Source: Cupriavidus cauae
GTDB taxonomy: Bacteria; Pseudomonadota; Gammaproteobacteria; Burkholderiales; Burkholderiaceae
Direction of reading: 5' to 3'
Length of the DNA stretch: 64,000 nucleotides
NCBI RefSeq assembly: GCF_008632125.1
Contig: NZ_VWRN01000031.1
Location: 207,560-271,559 of the forward strand
This document shows positions 8,734-18,252 of the stretch, piece by piece. Under the pieces are notes generated by a model, which was not told the DNA's origin, searched no databases, and was given only the letters and a program-made list of their open reading frames with translations. A program made the translations under genes and the position numbers. Within the stretch, counting starts at the first letter, position 1; every line of letters starts with the position of its first letter.

Positions 8734-9747
8734 TCATCCGACGCGGATGCCGGTCTGCTGGACCAGCGCCTGCCACACCTTCTGGTCGCGCTTGAGCAGC
8801 GCCGCGAACTCGTCGGCGCTGGTGCCGCGCGGCAGCATGCCGGCTTCGGTCAGCATCCGCGAGCCGTCGGGCGAACGCACGATGCGTGCGATTTCCGCCG
8901 ACAGCCGGTCGATCACGGGCCGCGCGCAGCCATGCGGCGCCAGCATGCCGATCCAGCCGATCGCCTCGAAGCCCTGGTACCCCGATTCCGCGAAGGTCGG
9001 CACATCGGGCATCGACGGCACGCGAGTGGTGCCGAGCGTCGCCAGCACCTTGATGCGGCCCGCCTCGCCATAGGTGCGCGCCACCACGGTGGAAACGAAG
9101 CCGGCCGGCAGCTGCTTGGCCAGCAGATCGGCGATCGCCGGCGCATCGCCCTTGTAGGCGGCGTGCACGATCTCGACCTGCGCGCGCCGCTTGAACAGCT
9201 CGCCGTACAGATGCCCGGTCGAGCCGACGCCCAGGCTGCCGTAGGCCGAGCCCGGATGCGCCTTGGCCCAGGCCGCGTAGTCACGCAGCGACTTGACGGG
9301 CAGGTCGACGTTGGCGACGAACACCTGCGCGGCGTCGGCGACCAGCGACAGCGGATCGAAGTCCGTCATCGGGTCGTAGAGCGGCTTGGGCTGGATCAGC
9401 GGGCTCTGGATCAGCGCGGTATTGGTAAACAGCAGCGTGCGGCCGTCGGCGGGCGACTTGGCCACCTGCGCGGCGCCGATCATGCCTGCCGCGCCGGGGC
9501 GGTTCTCGACGATCACGGTCTGCTTCAGCGCCGCGCCAAGCCGGTCGGCGATGAAGCGCGTGATCGCATCGGTCGAGCCGCCGGGCGGGTAGGGCAGCAC
9601 GATGCGGATCGGGCCGTCGATGGTGGCGCTGGCGGCGGTGGCAGCAGCAGTCGTAGTGAGCGCCTGCGCACCGGCCAGGCGGGGCAAGGCCAGGCTGCCG
9701 GCGAGCGCGGCCGACGTCTGCAGCAGCTTGCGGCGGGACGGGTTCAT
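8734..9747 (-). CDS. Bug/TctC-family periplasmic substrate-binding protein
   Basis: 337 aa. It has a twin-arginine-like signal (SRRKLLQTSAALAG), then the Bug fold: IRIVLPYPPGGSTDAITRFI, the VIVENRPGAAGMIGAAQVA motif and PYKGDAPAI-type pocket residues. Bug receptors bind carboxylates and normally serve a TctAB permease, but no tctA or tctB is present in the window, so it is an orphan receptor. It lies 118 bp downstream of the acyl-CoA synthetase gene on the same strand and probably belongs to that operon. A ligand that is a carboxylic acid substrate of the ligase is a reasonable inference. Confidence 0.93.
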   Translation of the reverse strand: MNPSRRKLLQTSAALAGSLALPRLAGAQALTTTAAATAASATIDGPIRIVLPYPPGGSTDAITRFIADRLGAALKQTVIVENRPGAAGMIGAAQVAKSPADGRTLLFTNTALIQSPLIQPKPLYDPMTDFDPLSLVADAAQVFVANVDLPVKSLRDYAAWAKAHPGSAYGSLGVGSTGHLYGELFKRRAQVEIVHAAYKGDAPAIADLLAKQLPAGFVSTVVARTYGEAGRIKVLATLGTTRVPSMPDVPTFAESGYQGFEAIGWIGMLAPHGCARPVIDRLSAEIARIVRSPDGSRMLTEAGMLPRGTSADEFAALLKRDQKVWQALVQQTGIRVG

Positions 9748-9865
9748 GTTTGTCTCCTGTTGTCGTGGGGCGCTCGTGCGGCGCCCTTTCGATCGCTATG
9801 CGCGCAAGGCCTGCGCGGCGTCGCGCCCGTGGTCTCCCTGCGCTTGGTGCGGGCCCAGGGCCGCC

Positions 9866-11647
9866 TTATTGCTGTCCCTGCTCCGCCTCCAGTTGCGCCT
9901 GCAGCTCGACCTTGCGCACCTTGCCGGTCGCGGTCAGCGGCAGCTCGTCGACGATGCGGATCTCCGGCACCTTGTAGACCGCCATCTGCTCGCGGCACCA
10001 GGCGTGCAGCGTGTCGGCGTCCACCGTCGCGGCGTGTTCCGGCCGCAGCCGGATGAAGGCCACCGGCATCTGTCCCTTGTCCGGGTCGGGCCGGCCCACC
10101 ACGGCCGAGCCCAGCACCGCGGGATGGCGCGACAGCAGCACCTCCAGTTCCGACGGGAACACGCTCATGCCGCGCACCTTCAGCATCTCCTTGCGGCGGC
10201 CGAGGAAGTGCAGATAGCCGTCCTCGTCGTAGGCGCCGATATCGCCGGTGCGGAACCAGCCGTCGCGAAACACCTCGGCGTCGACATCCGGCCGTCCCCA
10301 GTAGCCCTTGAACAGCGACGGCGTGCTGACGACGATCTCGCCTTCCGCGCCGATCGGCAGCAGCGCGCCGGTCTCGAAATCGCAGATCTTGATGCGCGTG
10401 CCGGGCACCGGCAGGCCGACGAACACGGGACGCCCGCGCAGGTCCATGTCGTCGTCCTGCATGCCCGTGGTGAAGGTGTCGCTGGTGTGCGTCTCGGTCA
10501 TGCCCCAGGCGCCCTCGGCCAACACGCTGCCGGTCAGCTCGAACCAGCGCCGGCGGATGTCCGGCGTGATCTTGCGGATGAACGAGGCCGCGCGCGTATG
10601 CCGCAGCGAGCGAAGGTCGTAGCGCGGCAGCTCGGGGTGGTTCATCAGCTCGACGGCGTTGTCGACCACGACGAAGGTGCGGTTGACGCGGTAGCGGTCG
10701 ATCGCCGCCATCACGGCGACCGGGTCCCAGCGCGCGAGCACGACCACGGTGGCCCCGCTGAAGATCGGATAGATCAGCCCCAGGTTCTCGCCGGCGATCC
10801 AGAACATCGGCAGGAAGTTCAGCATCACGTCGTCGGAGCCCTCGGCCATGCGCGCGGCGTCCACCCCGCCGGTCAGCGCGTACGAGGCGGCGGCCGTGTA
10901 GACCATGTCGCGCTGCGTGTGCATGCAGCCCTTGGGCATGCCGGTGGTGCCGCCGGTGTAGTTCAGCGCGGCCAGCGCGTCGAGATCGACCGGCGGCAGC
11001 GCGATCGGCGCGGTGGCGCGGATTGCCGGCATCAGGTCGGTCGCGCCGTCGATGCGCCGTGGCGGCGCGTCGAGCCCCGGCGGCAGCGGCACGGTCGGCT
11101 GCGCCGGCAGCATCTCGCCCTGGCTGGTGGTGAAGACGGTGCGGATGCGGGTCTGGCTTTTCACCGCCATCAGCATGCCCGCCAGTTGGTCCAGCACGAC
11201 GATGGCGGTGGCGCCCGAGTCGTTCAGCTCGTAGCGCAGCTCTTCTTCCTTGAACAGCGGGTTGACCGGCACGTAGACGGCGCCGAGTTTCAGGATGCCG
11301 TAGAACACCACATGGAATTGCGGGCAGTTGCCGATCATCACCGCGACACGGTCGCCGGCACCGATGCCGTGCGAGGCCAGCAGCGCGGCGCAGCGCTCGC
11401 TGAGGTCGTCGAGCTCGGCGTAGCCGACCTCGGTGCCGTAGTAGATCAGCGCCGGATGCGCGGGGCGCCGGCGCGCCCACGCGCGCAGGTAGTCACCGAG
11501 CGCGACCTCGCCGTGCGGATAGACCGGCGCGGTGGGCAGGCCGGCGGGCCAGATCCTGCGGTGGCGCGCTTCCAGATCTTCGAAGAACTGCGCCTCTTCG
11601 ACGGAAGCGTCGGGCAATGCTGGTGGGTTCGACTGCTCGCGGTCCAT
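9866..11647 (-). CDS. AMP-forming acyl-CoA synthetase (ANL superfamily)
   Basis: 593 aa, somewhat longer than a typical acyl-CoA ligase because of an ~80-residue N-terminus. The adenylation core is clear: YTGGTTGMPKGCMHT (P-loop), the GMTETHTSDTF A5 motif, the GDIGAYDEDGYLHFLGRRKE hinge region and the C-terminal TATGKVRKVEL with the catalytic lysine. It should activate a carboxylic acid with ATP and CoA in the cytoplasm. ATG 11647 has AGGAG upstream. The gene is 58 bp downstream of the biotin carboxylase fusion, so the acyl-CoA it makes is the natural candidate substrate for that enzyme. Chain-length preference cannot be judged from sequence alone. Confidence 0.93.
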   Translation of the reverse strand: MDREQSNPPALPDASVEEAQFFEDLEARHRRIWPAGLPTAPVYPHGEVALGDYLRAWARRRPAHPALIYYGTEVGYAELDDLSERCAALLASHGIGAGDRVAVMIGNCPQFHVVFYGILKLGAVYVPVNPLFKEEELRYELNDSGATAIVVLDQLAGMLMAVKSQTRIRTVFTTSQGEMLPAQPTVPLPPGLDAPPRRIDGATDLMPAIRATAPIALPPVDLDALAALNYTGGTTGMPKGCMHTQRDMVYTAAASYALTGGVDAARMAEGSDDVMLNFLPMFWIAGENLGLIYPIFSGATVVVLARWDPVAVMAAIDRYRVNRTFVVVDNAVELMNHPELPRYDLRSLRHTRAASFIRKITPDIRRRWFELTGSVLAEGAWGMTETHTSDTFTTGMQDDDMDLRGRPVFVGLPVPGTRIKICDFETGALLPIGAEGEIVVSTPSLFKGYWGRPDVDAEVFRDGWFRTGDIGAYDEDGYLHFLGRRKEMLKVRGMSVFPSELEVLLSRHPAVLGSAVVGRPDPDKGQMPVAFIRLRPEHAATVDADTLHAWCREQMAVYKVPEIRIVDELPLTATGKVRKVELQAQLEAEQGQQ

Positions 11648-11705
11648 CTGCTGTCTCCTGTTGCGTTCTTGTTCGGGTCGATGGAAGAGCTGCGGGGACG
11701 TTTCC

Positions 11706-14700
11706 TTACCAGGCGTCGACGTACTGCCGCAGCGGCCGGTTGGGGTGCGATGCGCCCGCATCGAGCCCGGTCACCAGCCACTGCCGCGTCGCGGCAGGAT
11801 CGATCACCGCATCGAGTTCGAGCGCCGCGGCGGCGTTGATCGCATGGCCGCGTTCGTACATCTGCGCGACCAGCTTCTGGTACAGCGCGTCGCGTTCCGG
11901 TCCTTCGGGCAGCGCCTCGAGCTCCTTGCGAAAGCCCAGCCGCACCGCGCCCTCGAGGCCCATGCCGCCGAACTCGCCGGTCGGCCACGACAGCGTGAAG
12001 GTCGGCGCGCGAAAGCCCCCTGCGGCCATCGCCATCGCGCCCAAGCCATAGCCCTTGCGCAGCACCACCGCGAGGAAGGGCACGCGCAGCTTGGCGCCGA
12101 TCACGAACATCCGCGAGACGTGGCGCACGTGCGCGCGCGCCTCGACCTCGGGGCCGACCATGAAGCCCGGCGTGTCGATCAGCGAGACGATCGGCAGGCC
12201 GTGCGCATTGCAGATCTGCATGAAGCGCGCGGCCTTGTCGGCGGCGTCGGCATCGATCGCGCCGCCCAGATGCCGCGGGTTGTTGGCGAGGATGCCGACC
12301 GGCCGGCCCTGGATGCGGGCCAGCGCGGTATGGATGCCGGTGCCGAAGCCGCTGCGCAGCTCCAGCACGCTGCCGACGTCGGCGATGCCGGCGATGGCCG
12401 CGCGCGTGTCATAGACGCGCAGCCGGTTCTCCGGCACCACGCGCCGCAGCGCCAGCGGATCGGGCGCCTGCCATTCGGCGACGGCACCCTGGAACATCGA
12501 AAGATAGTGCTTGGCCGCGGCCACCGCGGCGGCCTCGTCGTCGACCAGCAGATCGACCACGCCATTGTGGTGCTGCACGGCGGCCGGGCCGATGTCCTCG
12601 GGACGGAATACGCCGAGCCCGCCGCCCTCGATCATCGCGGGTCCGGCCATGCCGATATTGGCGTTGCGCGTGGCGACGATCAGGTCGCAGCAGCCGAGCA
12701 GCGCCGCGTTGCCGGCGAAGCAGCGGCCCGAGGCGATGCCGATCACCGGCACCTCGCCGCTGAGCGCGGCGAAGGCGGCGAACGACGGCTGGAACAGGCC
12801 GGCCACGGTCGGGAAGTCGACGTCGCCGGGCCGGCCGCCGCCGCCCTCGGCAAAGATCACGGTCGGCAGCCGGTTCTGCAATGCGACCTGCAGGATGCGG
12901 TCGGTCTTGGTGTGATTGCGTTTGCCCTGCGTGCCGGCCAGCACGGTGGCGTCGTAGGCGAGCACCGCGCAGCGCGAGCGCTCGGCCGGAAACAGCGCGC
13001 CGTTGATGCCGCCGATGCCGGTGATCAGGCCGTCGGCCGGCGTATTGGCGATCAGGTCCGCCTCGCTGCGGCGGCTGGCCTGCGCGGCCACCGCGAGCGC
13101 GCCGTACTCGACGAAGGTGCCGGCATCGCACAGGTCGGCGACGTTCTCGCGCGCGGTGCGCTGGCCGCGCGCGCGGCGCCGGGCTACGGCGTCGGGGCGC
13201 GCCTCGTCGTACAGGAAGGCATGGCGATCGATCACGCGCTGCAGATCCGCGCGGATCGCGTTGGGGTCGGCCTGCTCGACGTCACCGCCGGTGTGCGCGC
13301 CAGCCTCGGCCGGTTCGAGCACCAGCAGCACCTGGCCTTCGGCCGCCTGCTCGCCGGCCTCGGCACGCAGGTCGATCACGCGGCCCGGCTGCTCGGCGAC
13401 GATCGCGTGTTCCATCTTCATCGCGTCGAGTACCGCGACGGTCTGGCCGGCCTGCACCAGCTGGTCCACCGCGACGCTGACCTCGACCAGGCGGCCGGCC
13501 ATCGGCGCGCGCACCGCGTGCAGGCCCTTGCCGAGCTGCTCGTCGAAGCTGCTGGCGCCGACCGGCGTGGCGGCGACCGCGGGAATGGCGCCACTGGCAC
13601 ACCCGGCGCCGTCCTGCACCGCCTGCAGCGCGCGGCTCTGCGCTTCGAGCTGCGCGGCGCGGCTCAGCAGTTCGGGCAACACCGCCTCGACATGCCGGGT
13701 ATGGATCCGCTGGCTGGCGAAGTCCTCGCGCTCGGCCAGCGCGCGCAGCAGGTCGAGATTGGTGGCGATGCCGCGGATGGTGAATTCGCCCAGCGCCCGC
13801 TGCAGCCGCCGCACCGCGTCGGCGAAGCGTGCGCTGCCGGAGGTCACGATCAGCTTGGCCAGCAGCGTGTCGTATTGCGGCGACGGCGCGTAGCCGGTAT
13901 AGCCGTGCGTGTCGACGCGAACGTCCGGGCCGGTCGGCGGATCGAAGCGCTCCAGCCGGCCCTGCGCCGGGCGGCCGAGCCCCTGCGCATCGATCGATTC
14001 GGCGTTGATGCGGGCCTGGATCGCAAAGCCGCGCGCCGCGGGCGGCCGTTGCGGATCGAGGCCGAGGTCGCGCAAGGATTGGCCTTGCGCGAGGCCCAGT
14101 TGCAGCGCCACCAGATCGACGCCGGTGACCTGCTCGGTGATGGTGTGCTCGACCTGCAGGCGCGGGTTGGCCTCGATGAAGACGAAGGGCTGGCGTGCGA
14201 CATCGCGAGCGTCCGCGCCGTCGGGCTCGGCTTCCTCCACCAGAAATTCGAAGGTGCCGAGGCTGCGGTAGCCGCTGCGGCGTGCCAGCGTACGGGCCGC
14301 CTCGACGATGCGTTCGCGCAGCCCCGGGTCCAGCGCCGGGCTCGGCGCGATCTCGACCAGCTTCTGAAAGCGCCGCTGCAGCGTGCAGTCGCGCTCGCCG
14401 AGGGCGATCACGTCGGTGCCATCGCCGGCGATCTGCACTTCGATATGGCGCGCGCGCACGACCAGCCGCTCGGCATAGACCGCGTCGATGCCGAAGGCCG
14501 AGCGCGCCTCGGAACGGCAGCGCGCATAGGCCTCGGCCAGCGCGTCGCGCTCGCGCACCACGCGCATGCCGCGACCGCCGCCGCCGCCGACCGCCTTCAG
14601 CACGATGCCGGCGCCGTGCTGTTCGTCGAAGAAGGCGGTGACCGCTTCGAGCGTGGCGACGCCCTCGGTGGCCGGCATCACCGGCACGCCGCATTCGCGC

Positions 14701-15062
14701 GCCAGCGCCAGCGCGCGGCCCTTGTCGCCGAACAGCGCAAGCTGGTCGACCGTGGGGCCGACGAAGACCAGGTCGGCCTCGGCGCAGGCCTGCGCAAAGT
14801 CGGCGCGTTCGCTGAGAAAGCCGTAGCCGGGATGGACCGCGTCGCAGCCGGTGCGGCGTGCGGCGGCAAGGATGGCGGGGATGTCGAGGTAGGCGGCGGG
14901 GCCTTCGCCGTCGAGCGCGACCGCCTCGTCGGCCAGCAGGCGGTGGCGGCTATTGGCGTCGTCGCGTGCGTAGACGGCGACGGTGGCGATGCCCAGATCG
15001 CGGGCCGCGCGTTGCACGCGCAGCGCGATCTCGCCGCGATTGGCGATCAACAGCTTCTTCAC
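11706..15062 (-). CDS. Single-chain biotin-dependent acyl-CoA carboxylase (BC-BCCP-CT fusion)
   Basis: 1118 aa carrying all activities on one chain. Residues ~1-450: biotin carboxylase (KKLLIANRGEIALRV, ATP-grasp loop GGGGGRGMRVV, FIEANPRLQVEHTITE). Residues ~505-585: biotinyl domain with AMKMEH, Lys549 being the biotin site. Residues ~610-1118: both carboxyltransferase halves (AVLAYDATVLAGTQGKRNHTK, then SLIDTPGFMVGPEVE and the PTFTLSWPTGEFGGMGLEGA region). The domain order and size match the single-chain long-chain acyl-CoA carboxylases described from mycobacteria rather than the usual two-subunit propionyl- or methylcrotonyl-CoA carboxylases. It would carboxylate an acyl-CoA with bicarbonate and ATP. 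It is the first gene of the block, with two palindromes upstream, and is followed by the acyl-CoA synthetase. Confidence 0.94.
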   Translation of the reverse strand: MKKLLIANRGEIALRVQRAARDLGIATVAVYARDDANSRHRLLADEAVALDGEGPAAYLDIPAILAAARRTGCDAVHPGYGFLSERADFAQACAEADLVFVGPTVDQLALFGDKGRALALARECGVPVMPATEGVATLEAVTAFFDEQHGAGIVLKAVGGGGGRGMRVVRERDALAEAYARCRSEARSAFGIDAVYAERLVVRARHIEVQIAGDGTDVIALGERDCTLQRRFQKLVEIAPSPALDPGLRERIVEAARTLARRSGYRSLGTFEFLVEEAEPDGADARDVARQPFVFIEANPRLQVEHTITEQVTGVDLVALQLGLAQGQSLRDLGLDPQRPPAARGFAIQARINAESIDAQGLGRPAQGRLERFDPPTGPDVRVDTHGYTGYAPSPQYDTLLAKLIVTSGSARFADAVRRLQRALGEFTIRGIATNLDLLRALAEREDFASQRIHTRHVEAVLPELLSRAAQLEAQSRALQAVQDGAGCASGAIPAVAATPVGASSFDEQLGKGLHAVRAPMAGRLVEVSVAVDQLVQAGQTVAVLDAMKMEHAIVAEQPGRVIDLRAEAGEQAAEGQVLLVLEPAEAGAHTGGDVEQADPNAIRADLQRVIDRHAFLYDEARPDAVARRRARGQRTARENVADLCDAGTFVEYGALAVAAQASRRSEADLIANTPADGLITGIGGINGALFPAERSRCAVLAYDATVLAGTQGKRNHTKTDRILQVALQNRLPTVIFAEGGGGRPGDVDFPTVAGLFQPSFAAFAALSGEVPVIGIASGRCFAGNAALLGCCDLIVATRNANIGMAGPAMIEGGGLGVFRPEDIGPAAVQHHNGVVDLLVDDEAAAVAAAKHYLSMFQGAVAEWQAPDPLALRRVVPENRLRVYDTRAAIAGIADVGSVLELRSGFGTGIHTALARIQGRPVGILANNPRHLGGAIDADAADKAARFMQICNAHGLPIVSLIDTPGFMVGPEVEARAHVRHVSRMFVIGAKLRVPFLAVVLRKGYGLGAMAMAAGGFRAPTFTLSWPTGEFGGMGLEGAVRLGFRKELEALPEGPERDALYQKLVAQMYERGHAINAAAALELDAVIDPAATRQWLVTGLDAGASHPNRPLRQYVDAW

Positions 15063-15122
15063 AAGTGTCCCCTCTCGATGTCGCCGCCGCGCGGGCGGGG
15101 CGCATTGTTTTTTGTGGCATGT

Positions 15123-15141
15123 GATTCTGCAAAGCAGAATC
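15123..15141. promoter_or_regulatory. IclR-like operator palindrome, site 1
   Basis: A perfect inverted repeat, GATTCTGC-AAA-GCAGAATC, centred 70 bp upstream of the carboxylase start codon. The TTC(T/C)GC...GC(A/G)GAA architecture with a 3-bp centre resembles operators of IclR-family regulators in proteobacteria. An IclR gene lies in the same block (7817-8650). Confidence 0.7.
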
Positions 15142-15218
15142 TACAGGCCGAGCGACGCGCGGGACAAGGGCGTAAACGAGGACCCGGAAAAGAGGTTGGC
15201 GATAATCGGCCACCGCGA

Positions 15219-15237
15219 AATTCTGCTATGCGGAATT
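15219..15237. promoter_or_regulatory. IclR-like operator palindrome, site 2
   Basis: AATTCTGC-TAT-GCGGAATT has one mismatch between its 8-bp arms. It is the same half-site as the palindrome at 15123-15141, with centres 96 bp apart (about nine helical turns), so a regulator could bind both on one face of the DNA. Confidence 0.7.
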
Positions 15238-15420
15238 CCCGCCCAAAATCGCGCACCATCGTGTGCGCGCGCCCATGGAGCCCGGACCAGATTGCGTCTA
15301 CAGATCTCGCACCGGGTCGCCGTTAACCGGCAGAGACCCCGCCATGCGCGCGCCGCGATGCCGGCGGGAGAAAGCCTGCCATCGCGCTATCGCACCAACC
15401 GGACCCTGAGGGGAACCGCC

Positions 15421-16062
15421 ATGACTTCCGCCCTGCCACGCCGCGGCCGCGCCGCGTTCGCCGTTTCGTCCAGCCCCGTTTCGTTCGCTCCCGTTTCGTT
15501 CGCCCGTGCCGGCGTGCTGATGCTGTCCGCGTTGACGGCGCTGACCACAGGTTGCGCGACCTACCAGTCGGTCAGCCCGGCCGAAGCGGCACCGCCGGCC
15601 GACCCGATCGCGGCGATGGTCCGCATCGATCCGGACCTGGGCGCATCGTTCTGCGTGATCGACAGCCCCGCCGGACGCGCGCCGTTCGCGGCGACGCTGC
15701 TGCAATCGCTGCAGCGCCGTGGCTTCGAAGCCAGGCTGCTGCCGCCGGGATCGTCGGTGGCGGCCTGTACGCTGACGGCGACCTATGCGGCCACCTCGCA
15801 GTCGTACTGGCGCACCTTCCTGGCGACCGCCGACATCACCGTCTATCGCCGGGGCGAGCGCGTCGGCAAGGCGGTCTACGATGCGCGGCGCAGCCAGGGC
15901 GGCGTCAACCTGAGCCACCTGATCGACCCGGCGCAGAAGATCGACGAGCTGGTCGACCAGCTGTTCCCGGGCCGACTGCCGCATCCGGAGGCGCGGGATC
16001 GCAATCCTCCGCTGTCCGAGCCGAACAGCGGGGCGAGCCCAAGCCCCGCTACGCCAGCCTGA
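15421..16062 (+). CDS. Putative lipoprotein of unknown function
   Basis: 213 aa. A long n-region with an imperfect repeat (PVSFAPVSFA) leads to a hydrophobic stretch and a lipobox LTTGC, so Cys45 would be lipidated. The mature part has a conserved-looking core (DPDLGASFCVIDSP, LQSLQRRGFEARLL, TLTATYAATSQSYWRTFLATADITVYR). That reads like a small periplasmic domain in which paired beta strands follow a helix; I do not recognise a named family with certainty. The last ~25 residues (NPPLSEPNSGASPSPATPA) are encoded by a segment duplicated in the following intergenic DNA and are probably a recent tail. Confidence 0.85.
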   Translation: MTSALPRRGRAAFAVSSSPVSFAPVSFARAGVLMLSALTALTTGCATYQSVSPAEAAPPADPIAAMVRIDPDLGASFCVIDSPAGRAPFAATLLQSLQRRGFEARLLPPGSSVAACTLTATYAATSQSYWRTFLATADITVYRRGERVGKAVYDARRSQGGVNLSHLIDPAQKIDELVDQLFPGRLPHPEARDRNPPLSEPNSGASPSPATPA

Positions 16063-16165
16063 ACCCGGGCCGCCTGCAGGTTCGCGACGCCCCGCTGTCC
16101 GGTCCGAACAGCGGGGCGCGCTCCAGCGCCGACCGCGGCCCCGCCGCTACGCCAGCCTGAACGCC
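16009..16165. repeat. Duplicated convergent gene ends
   Basis: Two imperfect copies of a segment containing a CCGCTGT...ACAGCGG hairpin and ending in CGCTACGCCAGCCTGAAC. Copy 1 (from 16009) ends the lipoprotein gene and supplies its stop codon. Copy 2 (from about 16092) contains the 3' end of the oppositely oriented chemotaxis gene. One gene end therefore appears to have been copied onto the other. Confidence 0.8.
16088..16118. terminator. Strong hairpin between convergent genes, possible bidirectional terminator
   Basis: CGCCCCGCTGT and ACAGCGGGGCG form a perfect 11-bp stem around a 9-nt loop. There is no T tract on either side, so terminator function is inferred from stem strength and the position between convergent genes. 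Confidence 0.55.
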
Positions 16166-18252
16166 TGCACCGCCTCGCGCAGCTGCTGCGCGCGCTGATC
16201 GAGGCTTTCGGCCGCCGCAGCGGCCTCTTCCACCAGCGCCGCGTTCTGCTGCGTGACGCCGTCCATCTCGGCCAGCGCGTCGCTGACCTGCGCGATGCCT
16301 TGCGCCTGCTCGCGCGAGGACGCGCTGATTTCCGCCATGCGCGTGGCGATGCCTTCGACCTGGCGCACGATGTCTTCCATCGCGCTGCCGGCCTGCTGCA
16401 CCGCTGCGTGGCCGTCGCGCAGATCGGAGACCGTCCGCTCGATCAGCGCCTTGATCTCGCCTGCCGCGGTGGCGCTGCGCTGCGCGAGGCTGCGCACCTC
16501 GCCGGCCACCACCGCGAAACCGCGCCCGTGCTCGCCGGCCCGGGCGGCTTCGACCGCCGCGTTCAGCGCCAGGATATTGGTCTGGAAGGCGATGCCGTCG
16601 ATCATGCCGATGATGTCGACCACCTGCTGCGCGTTGCGATGCACGCCGTCCATGGTCTGCACCACACGCTCGACGGTGCCGCCGCCGTGCCGGGCTGCAT
16701 CGGCGGCGCTGCGCACGGTGGCGTCGGCGTCCACGGCGGCATCGGCGTTCTGCCGCACCGTCGCGCTCAGCTGCTCGATGCTGGCGGCGGTGCGCTCCAG
16801 GCTGCTGGCCTGGCTCGCGGTGCGTGCCGACAGATCGGCGTTGCCGCTGGCGATCTCGCCGGTGCTGGCGACGATCGCATCGGCGCTGGCCCGCACGGTG
16901 CCGACGATGCCGGACAGGCCCTGGCCGACGCCGTCGATCGCGCGCATCAGTTCGCCGATCTCGTCGCGGCGCGGGCTGTCCAGCCGCGCGGTCAGGTCCC
17001 CGGCGGCCAGGCTGCGCGCGGCCGCTGCCGCATCGGCCAGCGGCGCGCTGACCATCCGGCGCAGCATCCACCAGAATCCCGCCGACACCAGCAGCGCCAG
17101 CGCCAGGCCGGCCGCGAGGAAGCGATTGCGATTCGCGATCAGTTCGGCGCGCAGGCTGTCGACCGGCACCGAGCCGACGATCAGCCATTGCCATTCGGGA
17201 TAGGTCTCGAACGCCGTCAGGCGCAACGCCGGGGCGCTGCCGTCGAAGGCGATCCGATGCGTCAGGCTGCCCTGGCGCGCGGCAATCATCTCGCGCAGCC
17301 AGGTCTTGCCGTCTTCGTCGCGGGCGTCCAGCTGCACCGTGCCCTCCTGGCGGCGGCCGACCAGCAGCTTGCCCTGGTCGGGACCGGGCCTGGCGTCGAC
17401 CACCAGGAAATGGCCGTCGGTGCCGATCGATTTGCGGCGGATGCGGTTTTTCAGCATCGCCAGCTCGGCGCTGACATCGACGCCGACATAGAGCGCGCCG
17501 ACGATCTTGCCGGCGGCATCGCGCACCGGCTCGTACTTGCTCATGTACGGCTTGCCGAACAGCCACGTCAGCGCGCGGTACGAACGCCCGGCCTGCACCG
17601 CGGCATAGGCGCCGCCGGCGCGGTCGAGCAGCGTGCCGACCGCGCGCTCGCCGTTCTGCTTCTTCAGCGAGGTGGTCACGCGCACGAAGTCGTCGCCGCG
17701 GCGCGCGAACACCGTGGCGATGGTGCCGCCGGTGGTCGAGAAGAAGCGGTCCGGCAGCGCGAAGTTGTTGTTCAGCACGACCTCGCCGCTGCTGAACTGT
17801 GGCGTCGGCTGGCCGGCGACCTCGATGGTCTGGGCGGGATCGACCGCGTACGGGCCGGGCACCACCGCGGCGAAGCTCAGCAGGAAGCGGTCCGCCTCCT
17901 GCAGCATGGTGTCGTCGAACTGGCCGAGCAGATCGCGCAGCGTCTCGTTCTGCGCGCTCATCGCCGCGCGCTGCTGCGCCTCGAGCTGGCGCATGCTGCT
18001 GTCCGACAGCACCCAGGCGAACAGGCCGAATACCAGCACCTGCACGGCCAGCACGATCAGCGCGAGCCGCGTGCCGATCCGCGCGGCGCCAGGGCGCCAG
18101 CGGCGCGACGGCTGGCTGGTGGACGAGGTATCGGTAGGGGAGGAAGCCAAGGCACCGGCAAGGCCGGCAGCCGACGAAGCAAGGGGGGCGGGGGCAAGGG
18201 GGCGCACGTCCGTTTCCTGCGAAAAGGAAGTTGCCGGCACCACATGGCGCAC
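16147..18252 (-). CDS. Methyl-accepting chemotaxis protein with periplasmic Cache domain
   Basis: 701 aa. A ~60-residue low-complexity N-tail precedes the first membrane helix ([20 protein letters not shown]). A periplasmic double-Cache-type sensor follows (about 90-370; [40 protein letters not shown]), then a second helix ([20 protein letters not shown]), a HAMP segment and the signalling domain. The conserved tip is [20 protein letters not shown] followed by [16 protein letters not shown]. It would sense a small molecule in the periplasm and control CheA. No C-terminal NWETF-type receptor-methylation tether is present. The start is uncertain: GTG 18252 is the longest frame and lacks a clear ribosome-binding site. 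No other chemotaxis genes are nearby. Confidence 0.93.
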   Translation of the reverse strand: MRHVVPATSFSQETDVRPLAPAPLASSAAGLAGALASSPTDTSSTSQPSRRWRPGAARIGTRLALIVLAVQVLVFGLFAWVLSDSSMRQLEAQQRAAMSAQNETLRDLLGQFDDTMLQEADRFLLSFAAVVPGPYAVDPAQTIEVAGQPTPQFSSGEVVLNNNFALPDRFFSTTGGTIATVFARRGDDFVRVTTSLKKQNGERAVGTLLDRAGGAYAAVQAGRSYRALTWLFGKPYMSKYEPVRDAAGKIVGALYVGVDVSAELAMLKNRIRRKSIGTDGHFLVVDARPGPDQGKLLVGRRQEGTVQLDARDEDGKTWLREMIAARQGSLTHRIAFDGSAPALRLTAFETYPEWQWLIVGSVPVDSLRAELIANRNRFLAAGLALALLVSAGFWWMLRRMVSAPLADAAAAARSLAAGDLTARLDSPRRDEIGELMRAIDGVGQGLSGIVGTVRASADAIVASTGEIASGNADLSARTASQASSLERTAASIEQLSATVRQNADAAVDADATVRSAADAARHGGGTVERVVQTMDGVHRNAQQVVDIIGMIDGIAFQTNILALNAAVEAARAGEHGRGFAVVAGEVRSLAQRSATAAGEIKALIERTVSDLRDGHAAVQQAGSAMEDIVRQVEGIATRMAEISASSREQAQGIAQVSDALAEMDGVTQQNAALVEEAAAAAESLDQRAQQLREAVQAFRLA

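Larger units (their letters stand above)
15063..15420. other. Divergent intergenic control region
   Basis: 358 bp between the carboxylase (leftward) and a lipoprotein gene (rightward). Apart from the two palindromes listed separately I see no gene. GAGGGG at about 15408-15413 is the ribosome-binding site of the lipoprotein gene. Confidence 0.6.

Noticed and set aside
11532..15326. 1264-codon plus-strand frame opposite the acyl-CoA carboxylase
   Set aside because: Same antisense composition effect; the minus strand encodes an unambiguous BC-BCCP-CT protein.
16820..17060. Small Arg-rich plus-strand frames within the chemotaxis gene
   Set aside because: No start signals, no domain; antisense shadows.
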